Positions 48,135-55,579 of a stretch of DNA of 64,000 nt are shown one piece after another (within the stretch, counting starts at the first letter, position 1; the number at the start of each line of letters is the position of its first letter). Under the pieces are notes generated by a model that did no database searches, was not told where the DNA came from, and saw only the letters and a program-made list of their open reading frames with translations. The position numbers and the translations under genes were made by a program. This DNA is from Oscheius dolichura (Eukaryota; Nematoda; Chromadorea; Rhabditida; Rhabditidae), in NCBI GenBank assembly GCA_932521035.1, contig OW051496.1:1736001-1800000 (forward strand), read 5' to 3'.

Positions 48135-49850
48135 ACAGCCAAAATATATAATACATAGACGATAAAGAGGAAGACAGCACGGTAAATGGCTGTAGAACGA
48201 AATGTAGGAAATCATGGAATTAGAAAGCAAACATTAGCTTCTATTTCTACGAACCTTGAAGCTAATGGAAATCTAATTGAGGCGCCGGTTTAACATAAGA
48301 AAATTACAGCTTCGCTATTCAATAGACCTCGAAACACCCAGCCCCGAATGTTCATTTTGACCAGAATATTTTACACCAATTCACAGGTCTGTAATACTTG
48401 TAAGCGTATAGTGAGATGATATAAGATCCTCATAACAAAAAAAAAGAGGAAAACCAAAAGAGTCGTCGTCCGTTTCTTTGAAAAATTCCAATTTCTGACA
48501 AAGATGCTTGTGAAGATGTAGGATTTACAATAAGAAAGTCACCCTTCTAAAGTTTAATAATCTAGCCGTAACATAGAAATGTTGATATCTCACCAGCTCA
48601 AAATTAGAAAACCGTATACCTCAACGGTAGAATGAGAATTGTAAGGAAAACAGGTATCAACCCACAGCAATCTAAAAATTCGATTCTTCAAGCAGAAAAA
48701 TGCACAAATTTTGGTTTTCTTCATTGTAACAATCTCAGCTGAATGAATAAACCATAAATCCACCAAATAATTACCGCCTCCAAAACATAGAAAATTCTTC
48801 CTTTCTCTATATTTGTCATCCAATTTTCGTCATTTTCAGGACTCCCGTAGCCAACTACATGAATACCGAAGTCCAAAACCAGGTCTGGTATATGGGCTGT
48901 ATGGAGAGGCCGGAATCCGAGAAGAAGTTGAAACCCACGCCGAATGGGACATTCCTCGTCCGGTTCAGTAATAATCGCCAGCGATATGCTCTCAGTATCA
49001 GGTAGATTTCTCTCTTTTGTCCAAACAAGAAATTGTATAATTTCCAGTTATGAGAACGACGTGAAGCATACAATAATTGAACAGAGCGAAGAGGGGAAAT
49101 ACTTCTTGGATGAGGGATTCGTCTTCAATAGCATTGTCGTGAGTTTAGCTTCGAGAGATGTCATCTACTAACATTAGGATAGCTGCTAACTTTCATATCG
49201 TGACCAAAACATGAAAAACTCCAAAAGAGTTCATTTTACCGGAAGTAAAACACACTTTTTGGTTTATTAAATGCAACTGCAAAACGTTTACGTGGTGTAA
49301 TTTTGGAAAACGGGGAATACGACCAAGAACAAAAATCGCAGACTTTCTATTTCCGCCTTCTTATATTTTACGCGGGAAATTGAAAATAGTTACCGGAAAT
49401 AATGAACTCAATTGCATCGCTCTCTTCTTATCTGCTTTGCGAAATCTATTTATGGAAAATTTATTAGAAATCTTGATCGTGTTCTTGTCAGCATAAAAAA
49501 TAGTCTAATTTCCCCTATTTTCAGGAGCTGGTGAACTACTACAAGGTGCATAATCTCTGTGAGAGCTTCAATTCCCTCAACACCGTCTTAAAGAATCCCT
49601 ATCGGGAGTGCAAGGTAACATTTTGGTGCCCTCTGTCTGTGTCTTACCCACGCTTCTCCAGGTTTTCAAAGTCATCCACGATTTTTCCCAAGAGGAAGCC
49701 AAGTTTTTAAGCATTAAAACTGGCGACATCCTGACGCTGGTGGACACAATTGGAGAGAATCGCGGCTGGTGGAAGGGTGCCTTGAATAATCGGGTCGGAT
49801 TCTTCCCTCTGACCTATGTCAAAGAGCTCAGCGATGAGGAAACACCATAG
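24704..49850 (+). CDS. vav-1: Vav-family Rho/Rac guanine nucleotide exchange factor (1004 aa)
   Basis: Twenty-three phase-consistent exons: 24704-24843, 26317-26416, 26459-26634, 27934-28017, 33010-33096, 33139-33217, 33264-33437, 34852-34988, 36064-36175, 36220-36315, 37746-37910, 37950-38099, 39059-39150, 39958-40095, 40140-40279, 40896-41025, 45158-45366, 47142-47263, 47444-47595, 48840-49001, 49048-49138, 49525-49614, 49662-49850. Domains: CH (1-138; [15 protein letters not shown]), acidic region with EDIYRHLEED, SALYED and KIYDHIV tyrosines matching the autoinhibitory Vav tyrosines, DH (about 230-440; [13 protein letters not shown]), PH (to 577), C1 with H593, C605, C608, C622, C625, H630, C633, C639, an atypical SH3 (737-800), SH2 (842-942; GTFLVRFS) and a canonical SH3 (943-1004). 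It should relay tyrosine-kinase signals to Rho/Rac. Exon 16 uses a GTGTGA donor; its end is the least certain junction. Confidence 0.93.
25169..25233 (-). repeat. tRNA-derived SINE-like sequence in vav intron 1
   Basis: On the minus strand GGCCTAATGGCTAAGAGGCC forms an A-box/D-arm and CGCAGGTTCGAACCCC a B-box/T-arm, 25-30 nt apart. The acceptor stem does not close and the anticodon arm is poor, so this is tRNA-like and not a gene. Confidence 0.55.
27558..27705. mobile_element. MITE family 2, copy in vav intron 3
   Basis: A 148-bp element with arms GATAGTCCGATCCCCTGCAC/CCCGTAAAGCCTCGGCAGGA and CTTGCCGAGATTTTACGGGT/GCATCGGATTATC. The interior is shared with 12807-12943 and is about 10 bp longer (CAATTACAAAG insertion). 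Confidence 0.85.
28348..28518 (-). repeat. Dispersed repeat, inverse copy of 23041-23213
   Basis: Reverse complement of the block at 23041-23213 (CATGGCGATCTCGCGACGGG to TTCAAGCCCTCGCC). It lies in vav intron 4, about 150 bp before the duplicated segment carrying kelch C begins. Confidence 0.8.
29006..30782 (-). CDS. Coiled-coil kelch-repeat protein C (480 aa), nested in vav intron 4
   Basis: Seven exons splice in phase: 30782-30656, 30620-30537, 30497-30303, 30258-30205, 30163-30069, 30014-29638, 29516-29006, with exon lengths identical to kelch A except exon 6 (377 against 368 nt). The N-terminal coiled coil is nearly identical to A. The blades differ more: VLVIGG-type first blade ([10 protein letters not shown]), YVFGG, WVFGG, IVCDG (first Gly of the fourth blade replaced by Asp), ILMGG, FVIGG. 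It is wholly inside the 5-kb intron 4 of vav on the opposite strand. A TTTCAG acceptor lies 8 nt before the ATG and an AATAAA about 10 nt after the stop. The intact frame and splice sites argue that it is expressed. No BTB domain; function unknown. Confidence 0.85.
31086..31622. mobile_element. Foldback element with ~80-bp inverted termini
   Basis: Arms 31086-31165 and 31545-31622 are near-perfect inverted repeats sharing AGTCTTTTGTTTTTATATTT, TCACGGGAAAAACGATTTTT and AAAAGTTATCAACTGA. The right end abuts a tRNA-like B-box (GAGTTCGAGTCCCTGTTGG on the minus strand). The 380-bp interior has no convincing coding frame. It lies in vav intron 4. Confidence 0.8.
31612..31692 (-). repeat. tRNA-like (SINE-type) sequence
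   Basis: The minus strand carries GAGTTCGAGTCCCTGTTGG (B-box) and upstream GTGGGGGAGTAGATAGTGCA (A-box-like), as in tRNA-derived SINEs. The region between them is A/T-rich and does not make a clean anticodon arm. Confidence 0.5.
31752..31855. repeat. Dispersed repeat, inverse copy of 9822-9935
   Basis: CATGTAAAACTCAGTTGGCG through CCGTCACACCGG and AAAACAGAACACGGTG is the reverse complement of the block between kelch A and kelch B. See the entry at 9822. Confidence 0.7.
32440..32930 (+). repeat. ~190-bp unit in three copies (vav intron 4)
   Basis: The phrase AGAATAAAACGGATTACCGT then AGCCCAAAAGATTTCAA recurs with cores at about 32481, 32679 and 32862, with TTCACAAAAG-like words following and ACAGACAAATGG-like words between. 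The first unit is the most diverged. Non-coding. Confidence 0.65.
35491..35758. mobile_element. MITE family 3, copy 2 (vav intron 8)
   Basis: Arms AGACAGTAGTCCAGGTTTTG then AATTTGC, and GCAAATTCAAAACTTGCAC then TACTGTCCCTTTAA. About 268 bp, non-coding, sharing its interior with 17066-17500. Confidence 0.8.
36344..36503. mobile_element. Short MITE-like element (vav intron 10)
   Basis: About 160 bp with 30-36-bp imperfect inverted termini (AAAGGAGCTATCGGCAGTAG and CTACTGCCGGTAGCTCCCTT), beginning 28 bp after exon 10. No second copy is seen in the window. Confidence 0.75.
37005..37278. mobile_element. MITE with TACCGTA ends (vav intron 10)
   Basis: A 274-bp element with 21-bp perfect inverted termini (left TACCGTACTTCCTCTATTTG, arms 37005-37025 and 37258-37278). 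It shares the TACCGTA...TACGGTA ends with family 1 but not the interior, so it may be a related subfamily. Non-coding. Confidence 0.8.
37333..37420 (-). repeat. tRNA-like (SINE-type) sequence
   Basis: The minus strand reads GGTGGTTCGAATCCCGGCTC, a strong B-box/T-arm, with a GTCTGTCTGTCTGTC microsatellite where the anticodon arm would be and no matching acceptor stem. It is adjacent to the MITE ending at 37278. Confidence 0.5.
38761..39040. mobile_element. MITE family 1, copy 2 (vav intron 12)
   Basis: A 280-bp relative of 3244-3521: same TACCGTA/TACGGTA ends, same arms (CTCCGTAAGCGCGCTCTGTA) and same interior (TTGTATTAGTATGATCTTTA, CCCTAGATATTGCGTTACAG). It ends 18 bp before exon 13, so the insertion sits against the splice acceptor region. 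Confidence 0.88.
41160..41400. other. GC-rich island in vav intron 16
   Basis: CpG-rich block (GGGGGAAGGGGGTG, GGCAGCGGCGGCGGGGG) ending in a TCTTTCTCTCTCTTTCTCTC tract. It resembles the GC-rich islands upstream of vav and at 44.1-44.4 kb. No exon is visible; an alternative promoter is possible but unsupported. Confidence 0.35.
41688..41981. mobile_element. MITE family 3, copy 3 (vav intron 16)
   Basis: Ends AATTTAAAGGGACAGT and ACTGTCCCTTTAAATT are exact inverses; the next ~15 bp are imperfect. The interior keeps the family word CATTTTGATATAAAGAAATG. About 294 bp, non-coding. Confidence 0.8.
42300..44450. other. vav intron 16 interior: degenerate repeats, GC-rich block
   Basis: Words close to CTATGAATAACCGCTCCTG recur at about 42668, 42854 and 43095, hinting at a 190-240 bp degenerate array. 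About 44095-44420 is GC- and pyrimidine-rich. Phe/Ser-rich frames (such as 43568-43999) have no domain motifs and no codon-level support. Confidence 0.4.
45663..46168. mobile_element. 506-bp MITE with ~84-bp inverted termini (vav intron 17)
   Basis: Left arm 45663-45747 and right arm 46085-46168 pair over about 84 bp with a handful of mismatches (shared words AATCACTATTTTAAAAAGAG, AAACTCAAAGAA, GCGATAATGGAAGAATCA). No transposase in the interior. The arms are far longer than in the other families here. Confidence 0.88.
46946..47080. mobile_element. 135-bp element with perfect 26-bp inverted termini
   Basis: Arms 46946-46971 and 47055-47080 are exact inverses (TATAGTCCATTTCCAACGGA start). A second, inner inverted pair CTCCGCTATGGGACC / GGTCCCGTAGCGGAG has one mismatch. 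It ends 61 bp before vav exon 18. The inner word CTCCGCTACGGGACC also occurs alone near 33827. Confidence 0.88.
48102..48133 (+). repeat. Poly-G tract (32 G) in vav intron 19
   Basis: Thirty-two consecutive G, on the coding strand of vav, so the pre-mRNA would carry it. Strong G-quadruplex candidate. True length is uncertain because such tracts are copied and sequenced poorly. Confidence 0.9.
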
Positions 49851-50895
49851 AATCCTCTTAAACTTATTTTTAGACCGTTAAACCCCCGAAACCCCCGTCA
49901 AAATCTGTTTAAAAGTCCCTATTTCCCGCCATTTCCTCCCTCTTATTGAAATCCTTGTCTTTCCCCCAAAAAACCCGATCTCAAAATGAAAAAAAAAACG
50001 CGCGTTGTCAGAGTAAAAACAGAGATATTTTTCCTAGAATTCATTCCGCTTTTTACTTATTTCAATCATTTTTGAGACCACCGTCAATATTTGTACATTT
50101 TTGTGATATTTCCCTGCCGCGCATGTCAAATTCTCCCCCCGCTCTGCCTTTTCAATGTCACCCCCTACGAGTATCTTCCCTCTTTTCTCTCTTCCTGCTC
50201 TTCCTATTCCAGTGCCTTCTGTTGAGATTCTGCATAGTATCTATTCTCCCGCTCTCGAATTCTGTTCGTTTCCCTCGATTTATTGAAAAAAAAACACGTA
50301 GATATTATGAGAGAAAAAACAGCAAACAATTGTGATGTTTCATAATAGAGATAAATTTTAATTATATCGATGATTTGACATGAACAGATAACGTAAAGGG
50401 GAGTCAAAAAGCTTGAAATACAAAGGAACTTTATTTTCGAACGGTAGTTTCTACAGAAATTTGCTTCAAGTTAGCCATAAAATGCCATGCCATATCGACA
50501 TGCGATACAATGTTCAGCGCCACAGTCTCCCTCGCAGTCCGCTAGAAGTCTCCACTGCCCTTTTAAATTGCACCAGCCGCAGCGCCCCCCTTCGGGGGGC
50601 TGCGCTGGACGTGTGTCTCGCATCTTCCCCAGAATCCCCGTCCCCCGTGTTCCCCTCTCCCCCGTTCAGTGAGTCCCTTCCGCCCTTCCGCCCTTCCCCC
50701 TCTCCCCCACCCAGTCCCATCCGTTCTTTCCCCGAACTCCCTGGGCAGTCTCTTCCCGGCGTCTGACTCTCGCCGTCCCTTGCGCGCGTCATCTTCCCAG
50801 CTTCACCCGAGCAGTCCCTTTCTAAAAAAATAATCTTTTGTAAATCTAAAAAAGCGGAGCCCATCTTCTTTTGTAACCCTCAAATTTTCACCTAC
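49851..50895. other. vav 3' flank and GC-rich hairpin region
   Basis: Follows the vav stop; no AATAAA occurs in the first 400 bp, so the vav polyA signal is a variant or lies further off. About 50570-50820 is C-rich and includes a strong hairpin (stem GCCCCCC / GGGGGGC, 50584-50600, extended by imperfect GCAGC/CTGCG pairing). Between 50803 and 50895 lies the intron-like tail of kinase fragment F. Confidence 0.45.
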
Positions 50896-51610
50896 CGTCT
50901 GTTCGAATGTTGCTGCAAAGGCACTGATTTCCTCAACCGAGGGCCTATCAGATATCTCTCTTTGCCAGCATCTTAAAAATATTTTTATAGAATTGTCCAA
51001 CAAACAAAGAAAACGAAATAAGGTTAATTTTGTAGGCCTTTTCAGCCCCAAACTTCATATTTCTACACCAACCTTTTAACAAAATTCCATGAATACTCGC
51101 TCATTTCTTCAAGATCTATAGGCAGTTCTATACAATCATTTCTAACTTGTAGATGTTCCGAAGGGTACCTACTTTTAAATTGTACACTGATCAAATAAAA
51201 TCACCCGACTTCCGGCATATAATTTCCCATATTGTTACTCCAAATGAATAGACATCAGCCGCTTTGCCATAGTCACTTGAAAGGACGATTTCTGGCGCCC
51301 TGTAGGAATCCGTACCAAGTTGCCTATAGAAGCATCAGGTGAGAAGAAAATGAAAGTAATACCCTGTCGTGTTCGTATTTCTGACAGAAATATTCCTAGC
51401 CCGGCCAAAATCAGCCAGTTTTAAATGAGTTCTTGTTGCTAAAAGGATGCTAAAAACGAGTATTAATAAACAGAGAAAATATCTACTTTTTGGGCTTGAC
51501 ATCTCTGTGAAGTATTCCATTTTCATGTAGATACTGTAGGCCGGAACCGATTTGTTCGATCCACAAGACGATTAACTTCATGTCATAATGTTTGAAGACA
51601 TCGTGGATTT
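50896..51610 (-). pseudogene. Kinase fragment F: C-lobe exons only
   Basis: Five exons matching kinase-kelch exons 5-9 splice in phase: 51610-51487, 51449-51363, 51323-51210, 51168-51073, 51037-50896. The translation keeps HRDVKPKN, ADFGRAR, RAPEI, ADVYSFGVTIWEI and CWQREISDRPSVEEI, so the C-lobe is undamaged. The ATP-binding N-lobe exons are missing; similarity starts in the intron before exon 5 (TTTTAAAGGA(A/T)GTCAACAG). At the 3' side similarity continues through the next intron to its TTTTTTAG acceptor and stops where the kelch exon should begin. If transcribed, read-through past FEQT would add about 30 residues before a stop. It cannot be an active kinase as seen; upstream exons in 51.6-52.5 kb are not recognisable. 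Confidence 0.75.
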
Positions 51611-52531
51611 CTGTTGACTTCCTTTAAAATTTAAATAAATAAAGGATTGTATAGTTCAATGTACCGTGTTCAACTGCTCTACGCAGAACTCGTTTTCCCC
51701 GAGATATCGTTTTTCCAATAAATTCCAGTCAAAATACCAGAAAATATCCCCCCGAGAAGAAGAAAAAGCCATCGTTGTCACGATTAGGGCAACTAAACGG
51801 GCTACAGACCGTTTCAAACAGATAGGAATGAAAAAACAACTTTGTCGCGTAAAAACGCGCTCCATCCCACTACCAGCCCGCTGCCTCCGCCCCTTTTTCG
51901 AACCAGTGTTACCAATGCTCTCTAGGGTATCCTCGGACTTGTAATAGTCTCTGTTTTTGGTTATAAATCCTTAGTAAAGTAATACTCGCCTCTACCATCT
52001 AATAATCGGGTGTCTTACTCCCCCAAAGTGTGAGACAAACTGGTTTATAAATCTTAAGAGGGCCAAAATCGCCCATTTTTTGCTTCTATAGTTCTTTTCT
52101 AAAAAATAAGGATACAGTAATTTGCCTCCGTTCGAGACCATTCGGGACCGGAGGACAAAACCGCAAAATTTGCCTGATTTTCAAGAAAACCCTGATTACT
52201 GCTTCCACCGGGGCCAAGCGGTAGGGAGAATACTTAGGGAAGGGGCGAGGGGGCAAAAGATCAAGGGACCGGGGAGGGAATTTCTAGCTAAACTTTTCGG
52301 ATTTAAAGGGAAAAGGTTTCATGTGGTACTGAAATAATTCTCACGGTTTTTGTGATTCCTTCTGAACCAGTATTTTGAGTGTCTCTTGTAATTTCGGCAT
52401 GTTTTTTATTGTTGTGCCCTGTTCGCTCCACCAATAGGACCTGATTTTTACATTTCGGGACAAAATTAATTGCGTAAACTAGTAGAAAATGGTTTCCGGA
52501 GACTTCTTATTTGGTGCAACGAGTCAAACAA
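51611..52531. other. Spacer between kinase fragment F and kelch D, no gene recognised
   Basis: A minus-strand frame at 51656-51865 is open but has no kinase N-lobe motif (no Gly loop or VAVK). A stretch at about 52125-52330 is GC-richer with CCTCCGTTCGAGACCATTCG, which loosely recalls the CCTCCGCTACGGGACC words at 33827 and 46946. Nothing else recognised. Confidence 0.4.
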
Positions 52532-52542
52532 TTTATTGGGTG

Positions 52543-54244
52543 TTATGTTCTATGACAAAGACGATCGGCGAAATGTTGGGGAATAATCACAGAGGACATC
52601 AAACACCAGGTATATGGAAGGGATGGTCCATCTCGCCACCGTTCTCCATCGAATATTTCAACTCGATTCAAGTGTGGCAAATTTACTCCTTGATGTCCAC
52701 CAATTGCATAGATTTCATTGTCAAGAACTATTCCAGCGAAGTGATAGGAAAGATATTTCATTGGTGGCAACGGTTTCCATTCAGAATTTGGTTGTTGAGG
52801 GTCTAGCTCCCAGACGGAGTTGAATAGTTCACTTCCAGCACCTCCGATTAAAATGAGCTTATTTTTATAAGAGACGAGAGAATGGCCGCCAATATGTGTC
52901 GGCATTTCGGGAAATTCAACCCAACAACCATCTTCCAGATTAAAACATTCCATTGTTTTTATAACGGTCGTCTCAGCAATCCATCCACCAGAAATAATTA
53001 TTTTATCATTCCATAATGCTGTAGCAACCCAAGACCTAGCAGTTGCCATTTCTCTAAAACTTTATGGTATTTTCAACATTTTATTGAAGGCAGGGAAAGT
53101 GTTACCAAAAAGAACGTACTGGTACGAAAGGATAGGACATTCCCCGGAAAATAAGAGGCAAACAATACTTACGGCATCTGTGTCCATTTATTCTTCTTCG
53201 GATCATATCGTTCCACACTTTTTAGAAATTCACCCTTTTCATTCCGTCCTCCAAATACCCAAATGTGTCCATTCCATACCAAACAGCTATTTGTAATCCC
53301 TCTTCGTCCCTCATTCATATCAGCCAGTCGTATCCATTTCATATTTTTATCCAATTTATACAACGCGTTAGAATTTCTGATACCACCGAATAGATAGATT
53401 TCGCCGTTGAGATAGACTGCTCCACTGCCAAAATCCTCATAAGGTAGCTTGAATTGTAATTCTATCCATTCTGATCTGTCAGCGCTCAATACTGCCATAG
53501 TAGCACATGCCCTATCATCCCTTGTTCCTCCCGCGATCAATATCTCAATCTGGGTTGTTCAGCCAACCGCGAAACTCACCGTTTTCTGTTTCATTTGTCT
53601 TGATATACTTTCCACTTTCCATTCTACAGAATCGAAACGCTTTGTCTGTTTGTTTACGGTAGTTTCCATCCGATCAACTGAAACAAAACAGATGAAAAAG
53701 TCAATTAAAAACTGACTTTTTTGAAGGATTTCTTCCCTGTTCAGTCTGAACACAAGGTTCTCGCTGTCTTGTTTTTGTATACTCTTCTCAATATTCTGGA
53801 TCTGTTCTTTTAGTTTATTCACGTCGCTGCCCAAGGTTTCTTGAAAATTTTCTAATTCCATCCACTTCTGACATAAATGTTTCTTTTCGCAATCAATTTT
53901 CCCTTCCAACTTAGCGAGAGATTGCCCTTGTAACTCGGCTACATCAGCAATTTGTTTTTTCAACTCATTTACAGTCGTCCAGACTGAAGAAAAGAGCCAT
54001 GAATTTCAAATAAACAGTTCAATTTCTCACCTTCATCCAGTTTACTGTTGGCAATAACAAGACTCGCTGGAAAAATCTATTCATTTTATCCGATTTAAAA
54101 TAGCTTACCTTCTTTTTCCAGTTGCAGTCTCCTCATTTTCCGTTCCAAATCTTCATTTTCTCGTTTTAATCTATTTATTTCCATCTGTTGTTCTACTGCT
54201 ATTGCCTGGGCCTCGTACATTTGCATAACTGTATCGTCACTCAT
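52543..54244 (-). CDS. Coiled-coil kelch-repeat protein D (about 472 aa)
   Basis: Six exons splice in phase: 54244-54109, 54066-54031, 53983-53717, 53677-53580, 53543-53173, 53053-52543. Exon 5 may instead start at 53549 (two residues more); I prefer 53543 because its sisters also begin with Ile-Leu at this junction. Residues 1-178 are coiled coil (EINRLKRENEDLERKMRRLQ; KLKEQIQNIEKSIQKQ). The kelch part has ILIAGG, YLFGG, WVFGG, IISGG, ILIGG and YAIGG blades. The last exon is 511 nt, as in A and C. It is clearly more diverged from A and C than they are from each other. An intron of 36 (or 30) nt precedes the propeller. A TTTTTCAG acceptor lies 8 nt before the ATG; AATAAA at 52532-52537. No BTB domain; function unknown. 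Confidence 0.83.
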
Positions 54245-55349
54245 TTTGACAGCTGAAAAACGTGAAAAGGAGCTTGAAAGAAGAGATGGAAAGTTGGAGC
54301 GAGCATGGTGATGCTATTGACACGACGAATTGCTCTTCCATTTGATCTCACGCTGGACAGGAAGACATAAAGACGTTGACTCATATTTGCCTAGGGGGTC
54401 TATTTTATTGGCAGCTCTTCTCTTCCGCTCTTTCTTTTTCCAAAAGGACTGTGAACAAGGAAACATGGAATAGACTTTACTGCAAGGAGATTTATTGCTG
54501 CTAGGACTTTTCCTTTTCTCGCTGATTACTGACCGGACCTTAGATGGTTCAGTGGTTACAGATGTTTATTAGTCATATGGGCTTGTTTGTCTCTCACTTG
54601 TTACCGGGATTTATTGCCCTGGGGGGCACCGCTCACCTTGGGTATTTTCACTCGATTCGTCATCCCCACCTCTCCAAGAGGTGAGAGAGGCGGCCAGCGC
54701 AGAAAGCACTAGAGTACTCTGACCAGTAGTCAGAATATTCGTTCACTCGTTTTTTTCCATACCGCGATTAATTCAAACTGTACCGAGCGGAAACGAAATT
54801 CATCACAGACTTGACAAGGTTTTGAAATGTTATTTTGATAGTAGATAACAAAAACCGCTTACAACCTGCCTGTTATTTGCGCACTACCGTAATTATTTCC
54901 CAATCATTGGTTCTATCCGGGGACTTTCGTCCAACGAACTCGCCCGAGAGCATCTTTTTCTCCCAAAACAGAATATTGGTCCTCAAACCAGCAACTGGTG
55001 CATTGTTCTACGAAATGCTGTATTTGAGAAACTAACCTGCCAGGCAAGAGTTCTTCCGCAGATCTGGCCTGATTTTTTTAAAGGGAACGCCTCCGCGAAC
55101 CACTGAGCGGTGGCAAAAGAGATTTTATGGGAGGAGAAAGTTACAGAAGGAATAAGACAGTTTGTTATCGATATTCGGCATAAAGAACGCCTTAATACAG
55201 AAAGGAATCCGTTTAAATGACTGTTACTCTTCAGAAAAAGCAATATTTTAGAGAAAGGAATGAATTTTGGAAAGATTTAACCCTCCTGGTTCTCATTCTT
55301 GAGAAAACATAAACAGAATGAATAAAAAGGTTAAACAACCAGGTTTTGT

Positions 55350-55373
55350 GACGAATGCCCGCGGGCATTCGTC
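55350..55373. repeat. 24-bp perfect palindrome
   Basis: The 24 bases with centre CCCGCGGG and outer arms GACGAATG / CATTCGTC equal their own reverse complement. It lies 200 bp past the stop of gene E and just before a short stray fragment of the E last exon. Confidence 0.85.
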
Positions 55374-55383
55374 CCCGGAGTCG

Positions 55384-55417
55384 GGCCGACACGCCAATTG
55401 ATTCCGTTAAATATTTC
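55384..55417 (-). pseudogene. Stray 34-bp fragment of the kinase-kelch last exon
   Basis: CGACACGCCAATTGATTCCG then TTAAATATTT matches 55684-55717 in the coding last exon of gene E with few differences. It is a small local duplication downstream of the gene. Confidence 0.6.
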
Positions 55418-55573
55418 CACATCGGGACTATCATTAGTATTATCCCAGCCGTGCAAGGTTTCGTAATTCATTTAGTTTTTTTTCTTTTTGTCGAGAAACA
55501 CATCTTCCTCTTTCCTTTTTTTTATACTCCCTCAAAAAATATCCTGTCAATTTCGTTATGATCTCTCGAATTA

Positions 55574-55579
55574 TTTATT
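55574..55579 (-). terminator. AATAAA overlapping the stop codon of gene E
   Basis: The coding strand reads CAATAAATAA: the TAA stop (55577-55575) lies inside an AATAAA hexamer. If used for cleavage, the 3' UTR would be only about 10-20 nt. Confidence 0.55.

Larger units (their letters stand above)
54245..55573. other. Spacer between kelch D and kinase-kelch E
   Basis: Contains the D splice acceptor and presumed promoter, a C/G-rich block near 54600-54700, a 24-bp perfect palindrome (55350-55373) and a 34-bp match to the last exon of gene E (55384-55417). No gene recognised. Confidence 0.5.

Noticed and set aside
50413-50864. Pro- or Gly-rich frames on both strands
   Set aside because: Opposite-strand readings of the same C-rich hairpin block; no supporting structure.
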